From contig CAZDXB010000021.1 of the NCBI GenBank assembly GCA_964509335.1, forward strand, positions 1-53,143: a stretch of DNA of 53,143 nt. Direction: 5' to 3'. The stretch comes from CAZDXB01 sp964509335 (lineage in GTDB: Bacteria; Bacteroidota; Ignavibacteria; Kapaibacteriales; UBA2268). The notes below the pieces were generated by a model. It was not told the DNA's origin and searched no databases. It worked only from the letters and a program-made list of their open reading frames with translations. Shown here piece after piece: positions 35,170 through 43,623 of the stretch. The first letter of the stretch is position 1, and each line of letters starts with the position of its first letter. The translations under genes were made by a program, and so were the position numbers.

Positions 35170-36621
35170 ATGGAAAGCATAATACTAATTGTTTATGTGC
35201 TTGGACTTACAATTTTATTCGGATTCGGAATGCACGGCATTGTGCTCGTGTATTACTATTACAAGACGTCGAAAATAGCTCCCGAGAAAAACGAGCTACC
35301 CGACGAGCTGCCAAACGTAACGATTCAACTGCCGATTTACAACGAAATGTACGTTGTAGAACGGCTGATAAAATCTGTTTGCGGCATTGAGTATCCGAAA
35401 GAGAAATTGGAAATACAAGTCCTCGACGATTCAACCGACGAGACCTTAGAAATATCGGAAAAAATCGTCGAAGAATATAGAAGCAAAGGATATGACATCA
35501 AACGCTTACATCGCGAAAATCGCGAAGGATTCAAAGCCGGCGCGCTTAAGTACGGTTTAGAGCGAGCGAGCGGCGAGTTTATAGCAATTTTCGACGCCGA
35601 CTTTATGCCCAAAAAGGAATTTTTGCTTAAGACAATTCCTCATTTCCAAAATCCAAATGTCGGCTGCGTTCAAACCCGCTGGGAGCACATTAACGAGAAT
35701 TACTCTTTAATGACCAAAGCTTTAGCTCTTGCGTTGGACGGTCATTTTGCCGTCGAACAACAAATAAGAAACAAAGCCGGCTTCTTTATTAACTTTAACG
35801 GAACCGCCGGAATATGGCGCAAAGACACAATCATCGACGCCGGAAATTGGCAGCAGGACACCTTAACCGAAGATATGGACTTGAGTTTTCGAGCGCAACT
35901 TAACGGTTGGAAGTTCGTCTTTTTACAGGACGTTACCTCGCCCGCGGAGCTACCGGCGGACATTAACGCTCTTAAAACACAGCAGTTCAGGTGGACAAAA
36001 GGCGCCGTCGAAACCGCCAAGAAAATCCTGCCGAAAGTTTTCAAATCAATGATTCCTTTGAAAGTTAAGCTCGAATGCTTTGTTCATTTAACTAGCAATA
36101 TCGTGTTTCCTTTCATAGCGCTTGTCGCTTTGCTTAACGTGCCTCTAGTTGTTATTAAAAATTCCGTGATCGGCTTCGACCAATACTACACAATGATGTC
36201 TGTCTTTGTGTTGGCGTCTATCGCCACTTTCTTGTTCTATCTCTACGGGCAGAGGTCGCTTCATTTGGATTGGAGGCGCAGGCTCCTTTACTTCCCTATA
36301 TTCCTCGGCGGCAGTATGGGCTTGGCGATAAACAACACGAAAGCGGTAATTGAAGCCCTGTTAAATCGAAAATCCGGCTTCATAAGAACGCCAAAATATA
36401 ATATAATGAAGAACACAGACAAGTGGAATAAAAAGAAATACGTTCAAAAGAAAATCAACGGAACGATTATAGTCGAGTTATTCTTTACCCTGTATTTTAT
36501 TGTGGGAATAGGAATTTCCGCCTACTACTTAGAAATAGCCGCTATACCGTTCCAGCTATTGTTCCTTTTCGGATTTGGAGCGGTCGGTTATCTATCGCTT
36601 AAGCACGCTTTGGCTAAGTGA
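35170..36621 (+). CDS. Membrane glycosyltransferase, family 2 (cellulose-synthase-like)
   Basis: A 483-residue inner-membrane processive-type glycosyltransferase. An N-terminal membrane helix (about 5-30) is followed by the GT-A domain with V84-LDDSTDE (D86, D87), FDADF (142-144), LTEDMDLSFRA (D235) and QQFRW (271-275), the D,D,D,QxxRW set. Several C-terminal membrane helices (about 305-350, 370-400, 430-480) follow. It would extend a beta-linked polysaccharide or glycolipid from a nucleotide sugar; the product is unknown. It lies 48 nt after lptE. Confidence 0.9.
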   Translation: MESIILIVYVLGLTILFGFGMHGIVLVYYYYKTSKIAPEKNELPDELPNVTIQLPIYNEMYVVERLIKSVCGIEYPKEKLEIQVLDDSTDETLEISEKIVEEYRSKGYDIKRLHRENREGFKAGALKYGLERASGEFIAIFDADFMPKKEFLLKTIPHFQNPNVGCVQTRWEHINENYSLMTKALALALDGHFAVEQQIRNKAGFFINFNGTAGIWRKDTIIDAGNWQQDTLTEDMDLSFRAQLNGWKFVFLQDVTSPAELPADINALKTQQFRWTKGAVETAKKILPKVFKSMIPLKVKLECFVHLTSNIVFPFIALVALLNVPLVVIKNSVIGFDQYYTMMSVFVLASIATFLFYLYGQRSLHLDWRRRLLYFPIFLGGSMGLAINNTKAVIEALLNRKSGFIRTPKYNIMKNTDKWNKKKYVQKKINGTIIVELFFTLYFIVGIGISAYYLEIAAIPFQLLFLFGFGAVGYLSLKHALAK

Positions 36622-36641
36622 TTTTCTATATCTCTTCATAT

Positions 36642-36671
36642 CTCTTTCCCAAATTGTAATTTGGGAAAGAG
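36642..36671. repeat. Dispersed palindrome, CTCTTT variant
   Basis: The arms CTCTTTCCCAAATT / AATTTGGGAAAGAG flank a GT loop, 21 nt after the glycosyltransferase stop. Compared with the copy at 18508, base pairs 3 and 4 of the stem are changed on both arms together. Confidence 0.88.
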
Positions 36672-36696
36672 TTAAAAACAAATAGGTTTTTATAAA

Positions 36697-36720
36697 AGAG
36701 ACGCAAGATTTTGCGTCTCT
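36697..36720. repeat. Hairpin AGAGACGCAA/TTGCGTCTCT
   Basis: A perfect 10-bp stem with a GATT loop. It is a second kind of extragenic palindrome in the gene-free stretch 36622-36986. Similar GAGACGC palindromes are, as I recall, common between genes in Bacteroidota and cyanobacteria. TCTCGCGTCTCC near 429 may be a remnant of the same family. Confidence 0.7.
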
Positions 36721-36752
36721 ACTGGTTTTAGGGCTATCTTTGTATCTATTCG

Positions 36753-36960
36753 GGGGCTGTCTAAAAAGTAAAAAAGCGCTTTTTCTTTTCTAATTTTTGC
36801 GCGTCAAAAAATCTTTATCTCTGGATTAACGCTTACGCGGGAATGACTCATAGACGTCATTCCCAGCTTGACTGGGAATCCAGAGAAAACGATTATTGAT
36901 GGAATCTTATCGTTAGAAATTGCAAAAACATTAATACAATTGAGTTTTGAGACAGTCTCG
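36753..36960. mobile_element. MITE-like element, about 208 bp
   Basis: The left end GGGGCTGTCTAAAAA at 36753 faces TTTTGAGACAGTCTCG ending at 36960, forming imperfect terminal inverted repeats related to those of the element at 241-394. Inside is an ATTCCC-N9-GGGAAT palindrome (about 36861-36881) within GACGTCATTCCCAGC ... GGGAATCCAGAG, a core resembling widespread bacterial extragenic repeats. No open reading frame is seen. Together with the two palindromes above, this accounts for most of the 365-bp gap between the glycosyltransferase and kinase genes. Confidence 0.5.
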
Positions 36961-36986
36961 TAAAAGCAAATGAATAAGACTCCCCA

Positions 36987-37958
36987 CTACTCCATTTCTT
37001 CAAGCAATTGAACGCCCATATCTATAGCTCCGTCTATGGCGTTCTTTTTGGGAGAAATCAGTTTAAACTTCTTATGCTTCTTGAATTTTTCTCTCATTAA
37101 ATTGGCGAGCAAAGTTTTATTTTCTATTACTCCGCCCATCATAACTACTTTTACTTCTTTAGTTTTATAATTCCTTCCTAAGGCTTCGACAAGCTCTATA
37201 AGATGATTCGAAGCTCTTTGGACAATGTCTTTGCAAACTTCGTCGTCGTTTTCCGCCGCTTTCATTACCGGCGGCGTCAATAACTGATACTCGAAGTTTC
37301 GTTCGGCGTAAGCTTTTACTATAGTCCGCGGCTCTTTTACGTCTATAGTCGGAATCATCTCGGCGAGCTTTTCCGTTAATTCCGTTTTTTTGCCTCTGCC
37401 GTCGAGCGCTCGAAATACGGCGGTTATGCCTTCTCTTCCTATCCACGCGCCGCTGCCTTCGTCGTCAAGTTCAATGCCCCATCCGCCGCAACGCTCGATT
37501 TTACCTTTTGATGTTTTGCCGATGGCGATAGAGCCTGTGCCGACAATTAAAACGATTCCGGGTTTGCCGTCGAAAGCTCCTTGAGCGGCGAGTTCAGCGT
37601 CGCTCGTAACAATTAAATCGTTTAAAATAACGCCTTCGGTTTTCGATAAAGTTTTTAGTAAATGAGCGGAGCGCTTCTTCTCTTCTTCGAGCCAAACTCC
37701 GGCTAATCCTATTACGGTCGCGTCGATATCTAAAGAATCCATATCCGCTTGCTCGCAAAGCAATTTTATTACGTTGAGCAATCTTTCGCAAGACTCTCCG
37801 ACGCCGACGGCGCCGACTCTGGAAGTTCCCGCTATAGTCTCTGCCACTTTTTTGCCGCTTACGTATAAAGCTCCTCTGGTTTTCGTTCCTCCGCCGTCGA
37901 TACCTATTACCGCGTATTCTCTCTTAGTTTTTTTCTTTCCCTCGCTTGATTTTCCCAT
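36987..37958 (-). CDS. BadF/BadG-type ATPase, N-acetylglucosamine-kinase-like
   Basis: A 323-residue ASKHA-fold protein. The phosphate-1 motif is IGIDGGGTKTRGALYV, phosphate-2 is VLIVGTGSIAIGK, and CGGWGIELDDEGSGAWIGRE is the segment shared with eukaryotic-type GlcNAc kinases. There are no clustered cysteines as in dehydratase activators, so a sugar kinase is more likely than a CoA-enzyme activator. It probably recycles amino sugars. The gene is single and follows the pckA terminator. Confidence 0.85.
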   Translation of the reverse strand: MGKSSEGKKKTKREYAVIGIDGGGTKTRGALYVSGKKVAETIAGTSRVGAVGVGESCERLLNVIKLLCEQADMDSLDIDATVIGLAGVWLEEEKKRSAHLLKTLSKTEGVILNDLIVTSDAELAAQGAFDGKPGIVLIVGTGSIAIGKTSKGKIERCGGWGIELDDEGSGAWIGREGITAVFRALDGRGKKTELTEKLAEMIPTIDVKEPRTIVKAYAERNFEYQLLTPPVMKAAENDDEVCKDIVQRASNHLIELVEALGRNYKTKEVKVVMMGGVIENKTLLANLMREKFKKHKKFKLISPKKNAIDGAIDMGVQLLEEME

Positions 37959-38032
37959 TTAACCTTCCCGATTGATTAAACTGAAATTAATTTTAGCGCT
38001 AAAAATACAAATATTATGCCAGTATAAACAAT

Positions 38033-38080
38033 AAAAAAAAGAGGCTGGTAAAACACATATACGCAGCCTCCATAAGTTCT
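38033..38080 (-). terminator. Terminator of the aspC-pckA operon
   Basis: On the minus strand GAGGCTG (from 38080) pairs with CAGCCTC (to 38041) across a loop of about 26 nt, and is followed by eight T (38040-38033). Between it and pckA lies an imperfect stem GGGGcGAAC / GTTCaCCCC (38098-38119). The remainder of 37959-38151 shows nothing else. Confidence 0.8.
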
Positions 38081-38151
38081 TATGAAATTTGTTTCGCGGG
38101 GCGAACTGCCGTTCACCCCAGCTGTCAACGTTGAAAGAAGTTATAATATAT

Positions 38152-39828
38152 TTAAAAGTCCAGCTCGTCTCTTATTTCTTTCAGTCTTCTCGGTCCGGCG
38201 GCGATAACTTCGTCGGGAACGCAGTCTTGATATTTCTTGAAGTTCTCGATATATAGCGCCGCTAAGTTATCGTATCTTCTCCAGTATTCCTCTTTGTTGC
38301 CCCAAGCGTTTGAAGGCTCTAGAACTTCAGGCGGCACGTCGGGACAAGTAACCGGAACCTCGAACCCAAACAACTTGTCTCTTCTATATTCTACTTCGTC
38401 CAATTCGCCTTCGAGAGCGGCGTTAAGCATATTTCTAGTGTGCTTTATGCTGATTCTCTTTCCGACGCCGAATTTGCCGCCAACCCAGCCTGTGTTAATA
38501 AGCCAGCATCGCGAATTATGTTTTTCCATTTTCTTTCTTAGCAAATCGGCGTAAAAATATGGATGATGCACCATAAACGGCGCTCCGAAACAAGCGCTGA
38601 AAGTGATTTCAGGCTCGATTCCCAAACCGATTTCCGTGCCGGCGATTTTAGAAGTATAGCCGCTGATGAAATGATACATTGAATAGTTTCTGTCCAATCG
38701 AGCTATCGGGGGCATAACGCCTTGAGCGTCGCAGGTTAAAAATACTACGTTTTGCGGATGCGCGTCGTATCTCTTTTCGTCCACGGAACTAGGAATAAAA
38801 CTTAACGGATAAGACGCTCTTGTGTTTTCCGTCAGAGTTTCGTCGTCCAAATCGATTAAACGAGATTTCGGGTCGTATAGAACGTTTTCCAAAATCGTCC
38901 TGAAACTGCGAGTGCAAGAGTAAATCTCCGGTTCGTGTTCAGAGTTCAGTCTAATAACTTTCGCGTAGCATCCGTTCTCGAAATTAAAGATGCCTTTTTC
39001 GCTCCATCCGTGTTCGTCGTCGCCAATTAATTTTCTTCTCGGGTCCGCCGACAAAGTGGTTTTGCCCGTTCCCGAAAGCCCAAAGAACAAAGCAACGTCG
39101 CCTTTCTTTTTGCCGACGTTAGAAGAACAGTGCATTGCCATAACGCCTTCCAAAGGCATAAGGAAGTTCATTACGGTAAACATACTTTTCTTAACTTCGC
39201 CGCCGTAACTGGAACCGGCTACAACAGCTAATCTTTTGTTGAAATTGATTGAGATAGCCGTTTCGCTTCGCGTGCCGTCAACTCTTGGGTCAACTTTAAA
39301 CGACGGAAGCGAAATTAAAGTAAAGTCCGGTACAAACTTCTTGTAATCGTCCACTGATTTAGGCGGTATGAACATATTCCTCGCGAAAAGAGCTTGCCAA
39401 GCTTTGTCGGTTATAACTCTAATTGGCATCGAATATTTCGGATCCGCTCCGATATAGCAATCCTGAACGAAAACCTCTTCGCCCTGAAGATAAGACAAAA
39501 GCCTAGTCAAAATGCCGTTGAACTTATCTTCGGTCATAGGTCTGTTATATTCGCCCCACCAAATTTTATCTTCGGTGGAGTATTCGCTAACTATATATTT
39601 ATCCTTGGCGGCTCTAGCCGTCCATTTGCCTGTATGGACCAAAAAAGGTCCGCCGTTTACGATATGTCCTTCGCCTCGAAAGGAAGCCTCCTCGTAAAGA
39701 GCCGGCTCCGGCAAGTTCCAAAATACGACATCCAAATCTTTGAATCCGTGATTCTCTAATCCGTATTCGCTTTCTAAATCATAGGCGTGTTTCATCGCCG
39801 GAGTTTCGAATTTTAAATATTTTGTCAT
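38152..39828 (-). CDS. pckA: Phosphoenolpyruvate carboxykinase (ATP)
   Basis: Converts oxaloacetate and ATP to phosphoenolpyruvate and CO2, the entry to gluconeogenesis. 558 residues from the ATG at 39828, which overlaps the aminotransferase stop as ATGA and has GAGGG about ten bases upstream; a 38-codon upstream extension is Arg/His-rich and not credible. The kinase-1a P-loop is FGLSGTGKTTLSADP, followed by LIGDDEHGWSEKGIFNFENG, the kinase-2 metal-binding region. GSSYGGEVKKSMFTVMNFLM is also family-typical. The coupling to an aspartate aminotransferase makes a direct route from aspartate to phosphoenolpyruvate. Confidence 0.96.
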   Translation of the reverse strand: MTKYLKFETPAMKHAYDLESEYGLENHGFKDLDVVFWNLPEPALYEEASFRGEGHIVNGGPFLVHTGKWTARAAKDKYIVSEYSTEDKIWWGEYNRPMTEDKFNGILTRLLSYLQGEEVFVQDCYIGADPKYSMPIRVITDKAWQALFARNMFIPPKSVDDYKKFVPDFTLISLPSFKVDPRVDGTRSETAISINFNKRLAVVAGSSYGGEVKKSMFTVMNFLMPLEGVMAMHCSSNVGKKKGDVALFFGLSGTGKTTLSADPRRKLIGDDEHGWSEKGIFNFENGCYAKVIRLNSEHEPEIYSCTRSFRTILENVLYDPKSRLIDLDDETLTENTRASYPLSFIPSSVDEKRYDAHPQNVVFLTCDAQGVMPPIARLDRNYSMYHFISGYTSKIAGTEIGLGIEPEITFSACFGAPFMVHHPYFYADLLRKKMEKHNSRCWLINTGWVGGKFGVGKRISIKHTRNMLNAALEGELDEVEYRRDKLFGFEVPVTCPDVPPEVLEPSNAWGNKEEYWRRYDNLAALYIENFKKYQDCVPDEVIAAGPRRLKEIRDELDF

Positions 39829-41054
39829 ATCCAATCCCTCACTAATTTTCTGTCGCCAATATAAAGTTCGTTCGGAGAGTTCGGGTCTAACGCCCATTTC
39901 ATTCTTTCTATTCCTTCGGTTATGTCGTCGGTGGTTCCGCAAGTCGATAATCTAAAATACCCTTCCATTCCGAAATCTTTGCCCGGAACGACCGCGACCC
40001 TTACTTTATCCAAAATGAATTCAGCTAATTCTTTCGATGTTTTATTATATAATTTTGTGTAATAGTTGAAGTCGGCAAAACAATAAAAAGTGCCGTCGGG
40101 TTTGGGGCAGTAAACTCCCTCAAAGCCGTTCAACTCTTGAACCATTACGTCTCTATTGTTTTCTAATGTTCTGCGCAAGCTATCTACGGAAGATTGACTG
40201 CCGTATAAGGCTCCGACGGCGGCTTTTTGCAATACCACAGACGGACCGGAAGTTTGATGAGCTTGAATGTTCGTCATCGCCTCTATCAACTTTTTGCTCG
40301 CTACAGCCCAGCCGATTCTATATCCGGTCATAGCGTATTGCTTCGACACGCCGTTAACGACAATCAGCTTAGAGTTGTCGCTGAAGTCGCTAGCGTAATC
40401 GTAACAATTAATGGGCTTTTTACCGTCGAAAAGCAAGCGATGGTAAATGTCGTCCATTATCAGATAAAGCCCTTTCTTTTCACAATAATCGACGATATCC
40501 GATATGAACTGTTCGGAATACATCGCCCCGCTGGGATTGTTTGGGCTGTTTATAATCACCGCTTTAGTGTATGCCGTAGTATGCTCTTCAATATCCTGAA
40601 TTCTAGGATAAAACGTTCCGTCTTCGGGGTAAACCGGAACCGGAACCGCCATACAAAGCTTCGCCATCTCCGGATAACTCACCCAGTAAGGAGCGGGAAA
40701 AATTACCTCGTCCTGTTGGTTTAATATCGTTTGCAAAGCGACCATAATCGCTTGTTTGGCTCCGCCGGATACCATAATGTTTTCCGGTTCGACTTTCCTG
40801 TCGTAATACTCTTCGGTGTATCTAATAACCGCTTGTTTCATCTCTGGCGTGCCGTCCGGCGGGGTGTATCTCGTTTCGCCCGAATTTAAGTTGGACACCG
40901 CGCTAATTATGGCGTCTATCGGGGCTTTCGATTTCGGCTCGCCTCCGCCCAAATGAATTAACGGCTCGCCCTTGGCGCGTAGAATCGCCGCCTTTTCGTT
41001 GAGCTTTAGAGTCGCCGACTCACTTATTTGTTGAGCAATGTAACTTATACTCAT
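39825..41054 (-). CDS. aspC: Class I aspartate-type aminotransferase
   Basis: PLP enzyme exchanging amino groups between aspartate and 2-oxoglutarate, and possibly other pairs. 409 residues. Motifs: GGGEPKSKAP, ISGGAK-like VSGGAKQAI, NSPNNPSGAMY, DDIYHRLLFDG, the PLP lysine in VNGVSKQYAMTGYRIGW, and substrate-carboxylate Arg in FRLSTCG. GGAGAG lies upstream. The stop overlaps the pckA start. The substrate is inferred from similarity to type Ib (Thermus/Bacillus-like) aspartate aminotransferases and from the pckA coupling. Confidence 0.9.
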   Translation of the reverse strand: MSISYIAQQISESATLKLNEKAAILRAKGEPLIHLGGGEPKSKAPIDAIISAVSNLNSGETRYTPPDGTPEMKQAVIRYTEEYYDRKVEPENIMVSGGAKQAIMVALQTILNQQDEVIFPAPYWVSYPEMAKLCMAVPVPVYPEDGTFYPRIQDIEEHTTAYTKAVIINSPNNPSGAMYSEQFISDIVDYCEKKGLYLIMDDIYHRLLFDGKKPINCYDYASDFSDNSKLIVVNGVSKQYAMTGYRIGWAVASKKLIEAMTNIQAHQTSGPSVVLQKAAVGALYGSQSSVDSLRRTLENNRDVMVQELNGFEGVYCPKPDGTFYCFADFNYYTKLYNKTSKELAEFILDKVRVAVVPGKDFGMEGYFRLSTCGTTDDITEGIERMKWALDPNSPNELYIGDRKLVRDWI

Positions 41055-41315
41055 ATTCTTTTACGCTCTCCTATAATTATCATTCCTAATCGTTTTAAAG
41101 CTGTAAAGAAAATTGCAAAAATGGAAAAAATTTAGTTAAAACGCAAAACATTTCTGATTATTTAGACAAGAATTTTAAATAACGCGCGGCATTTACAATA
41201 GAATATTAAAATAAATATTAGAGTTAAACGCTATTTATTTTGCTTTTCGAATAAATATTTGTAGAATTAAACTATATTAACATAACTTTGCTTTTTATTA
41301 ATTTTCAAGGTTAAA

Positions 41316-42401
41316 ATGAAAGAGAAGCTATATTCAGTAATAGAACGACACGAAGAAATCGAAAAGAAGCTAAACGAACCGGAAATAGCGAGCGATATAA
41401 ACAAATTAAAGGAGATTTCCCGGGAATACAAGAAGCTAACGTCGCTCGTGGAAACGGCTAAAAAGTATTTGAAAATTGACAAAGACTTGAGCTCCAACAA
41501 AGAGTTAATTGCAAGCTCGGACGCCGAAGATGATTTGAAAGAGCTGGCGGAAGAAGAGAACGAAGAGCTAATCGAGGAAAAAGAAAAGCTGGAAGAAAAG
41601 CTAAAGCTGATGATGATTCCCAAAGACCCGAACGATTCAAAAAATTGTATATTCGAAATAAGAGCGGGCGCGGGCGGCGACGAAGCCGGCATTTTCGCCG
41701 GCGACCTTTTCCGAATGTATCAAAGATATTGCGAAAGAAACGATTTCGACATCGAAATAATAGCTTTCAACGAAAGCGACCGCGGCGGTTTTAAAGAAAT
41801 AGTATTTTCGATTAACGGCGAAGACGCTTACGGAACGTTTAAATTCGAAAGCGGCGTTCACCGCGTCCAAAGAGTTCCCGAAACCGAAGCCAGCGGCAGA
41901 TTACACACTTCCGCCGCTACGGTAGCAGTATTGCCCGAAGCCGAAGTCGTGGACGTGGAAATTAACGAATCCGATTTGCGAATCGACGTTTTCCGTTCCA
42001 GCGGCAAGGGCGGACAAAGCGTAAACAAATTAGAAACCGCCGTTAGGATAGTTCACAATCCGACGGGCATCGTAGTGAATTGCCAAGAGGAACGCTCGCA
42101 GTTGAAGAACAAAGCGAAGGCGATGAAAGTGCTCCGCTCGAGGCTGTTCGAAATGGAGCAACAAAAACGCCAGCAAGAAATATCTTCATCGCGGCGCTCA
42201 ATGGTAAAATCCGGCGACCGTTCCGAAAAGATTCGCACTTACAACTTCCCACAAAACAGAGTTACCGACCACCGTTTGGAAGGCGAAGAAAAAAACTACA
42301 ATTTAGACGATATAATCGAGGGCGATTTGGACGACATCATAGAAAACTTACAAATTGTCGAGCGCTCTCGACTTCTAAAAGAAACTAATCCGGCGGAGTA
42401 G
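41316..42401 (+). CDS. prfA: Peptide chain release factor 1
   Basis: Recognises UAA and UAG stop codons and triggers peptide release. 361 residues. The codon-recognition tripeptide is P188-E189-T190, the PxT form of RF1 rather than the SPF of RF2. The catalytic GGQ is at 232-234 (RSSGKGGQSVNKLE). The N-terminal coiled coil and the final VTDHRLEGEEKNYNLDDI are as expected. The 3' end, including the stop, is part of a 66-bp tandem duplication. Confidence 0.97.
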   Translation: MKEKLYSVIERHEEIEKKLNEPEIASDINKLKEISREYKKLTSLVETAKKYLKIDKDLSSNKELIASSDAEDDLKELAEEENEELIEEKEKLEEKLKLMMIPKDPNDSKNCIFEIRAGAGGDEAGIFAGDLFRMYQRYCERNDFDIEIIAFNESDRGGFKEIVFSINGEDAYGTFKFESGVHRVQRVPETEASGRLHTSAATVAVLPEAEVVDVEINESDLRIDVFRSSGKGGQSVNKLETAVRIVHNPTGIVVNCQEERSQLKNKAKAMKVLRSRLFEMEQQKRQQEISSSRRSMVKSGDRSEKIRTYNFPQNRVTDHRLEGEEKNYNLDDIIEGDLDDIIENLQIVERSRLLKETNPAE

Positions 42402-42524
42402 AAGAAACGTTGATTAGTTCTAATTCCCAAATTGGAATTTGGGAATCAGGAAAACGGAGCGGAGTAAAAGGAGCGTTGATTGGTTATAATTCCCAAATTG
42501 GAATTTGGGAATTAGGCTAACATA
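42393..42524. repeat. 66-bp tandem duplication containing two dispersed palindromes
   Basis: Unit 1 (42393-42458) starts inside the last codons of prfA (GCGGAGTA). Unit 2 (42459-42524) starts with the same bases. Both run through CGTTGATT and then a palindrome with arms TAATTCCCAAATT / AATTTGGGAATTA (42420-42449, whose right arm has one change, and 42487-42514). The units differ at several positions, so the duplication is not very recent. The rest of the gap to 42619 shows only AT-rich sequence and the RBS GAGGAC. Confidence 0.88.
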
Positions 42525-42618
42525 ATTGACATTAACCCGTCAATTATTTTATAAAGTTTCCCTAAAAAATCGTAACTTTGAAATCCTGATTTTTTCAAAG
42601 TAAACAAAAGAGGACGTT

Positions 42619-43593
42619 ATGCGCGCAATAATACCGGTGGCGGGAGTCGGCACAAGATTAAGGCCTCACACTTACGCGCTTCCCAAAGCGTTGCTGAACG
42701 TAGCGGGCAAACCCATAATAGCTCATATTCTCGACGCTATAATAGAGCAAGGAATAAATAAAGCGACTATAATAACGGGCTATATGAGCAAGCTAGTAGA
42801 GGAATACGTTAAAGACAAATACGATATCGACGTTGAATTTGTAAAACAAAGTCAGTCTTTGGGTCTCGGACACGCTATTTGGACAGCGAGAGAAACTTTC
42901 GACGAACCGTTGATGATTATTCTCGGCGACACGCTTTTCGACGCTAATTTAGAAGAAGCCACGGAATCTGGTTATTCTTCAATCGGCGTCAAGAAAGTTA
43001 AAGACCCAAGGAGATTCGGCGTCGTCGTTCCCGACGCTAAAGGCAATATTAGCAAGCTCGTAGAAAAGCCGAAGAAATTTATATCCGATTTAGCGATAGT
43101 AGGCATATACTATATCAAGAATCCCCAATTGCTAGCCGATAGTTTAGAAGAGATTATTAACAAGGAAATATTAACGAAAGGCGAATATCAGTTAACCGAC
43201 GCTCTGGAAATTATGTTAAATAAGGGCGAAGATTTCACGACTTTCCCCGTTCACGGCTGGTTCGATTGCGGCAAGCCGGAGACTTTGCTTTCGACCAACA
43301 GGGCGTTGTTGGATAAAATCGAGCAAAACTTTGAAGCGAACGAAGCGGTAATTATCCCGCCGGTATATGTCGCCCCCGACTCAAAAATTGAGCGTTCCGT
43401 AATCGGTCCCTACGCGACAGTAGCCAACGGCGCCGAAGTGAGCGACAGCGTGGTAAGAGATTCTATTATCAGCGACGGAGCCGTAGTCAAATCTTCGCTG
43501 CTCGAAGAATCAATCATTGGAAACAACGCTTCGGTAAAAGGCAATTTTAATCGACTGAACGCCGGAGCTTCAAGCGAGATAAATTATAAATAA
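42619..43593 (+). CDS. Sugar-phosphate nucleotidyltransferase
   Basis: A 324-residue enzyme that joins a sugar-1-phosphate to an NTP. The N-terminal signature MRAIIPVAGVGTRLRPHTYA, followed by LPKALLNVAGKPI, the metal-binding ILGDTLFD and the VEKPKKF loop are those of the glucose-1-phosphate thymidylyltransferase / mannose-1-phosphate guanylyltransferase superfamily. A short left-handed beta-helix region (from about 245: YVAPDSKIERSVIGPYATVA) closes the protein. GAGGAC precedes the ATG. It lies 30 nt before metK; the exact nucleotide and sugar cannot be told from sequence. Confidence 0.9.
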   Translation: MRAIIPVAGVGTRLRPHTYALPKALLNVAGKPIIAHILDAIIEQGINKATIITGYMSKLVEEYVKDKYDIDVEFVKQSQSLGLGHAIWTARETFDEPLMIILGDTLFDANLEEATESGYSSIGVKKVKDPRRFGVVVPDAKGNISKLVEKPKKFISDLAIVGIYYIKNPQLLADSLEEIINKEILTKGEYQLTDALEIMLNKGEDFTTFPVHGWFDCGKPETLLSTNRALLDKIEQNFEANEAVIIPPVYVAPDSKIERSVIGPYATVANGAEVSDSVVRDSIISDGAVVKSSLLEESIIGNNASVKGNFNRLNAGASSEINYK

Positions 43594-43623
43594 GGTTTGT
43601 TAGACAAAAAGGCTCGATAGAAG

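Noticed and set aside
36861..36881. Neisseria dRS3-type repeat
   Set aside because: The ATTCCC-N-GGGAAT core is similar but the spacing is 9 rather than 8, and a short palindrome alone cannot establish relationship.
39829..39942. 38-codon upstream extension of PEP carboxykinase
   Set aside because: It lies inside the aminotransferase gene and is Arg/His-rich; the ATG at 39828 has an RBS and the expected N-terminus.
41267..41692. 141-aa Ser/Phe-rich minus-strand frame
   Set aside because: It is the antisense shadow of the charged coiled coil of prfA.
43594..43623. SAM riboswitch before metK
   Set aside because: The gap is only 30 nt; no riboswitch fits.
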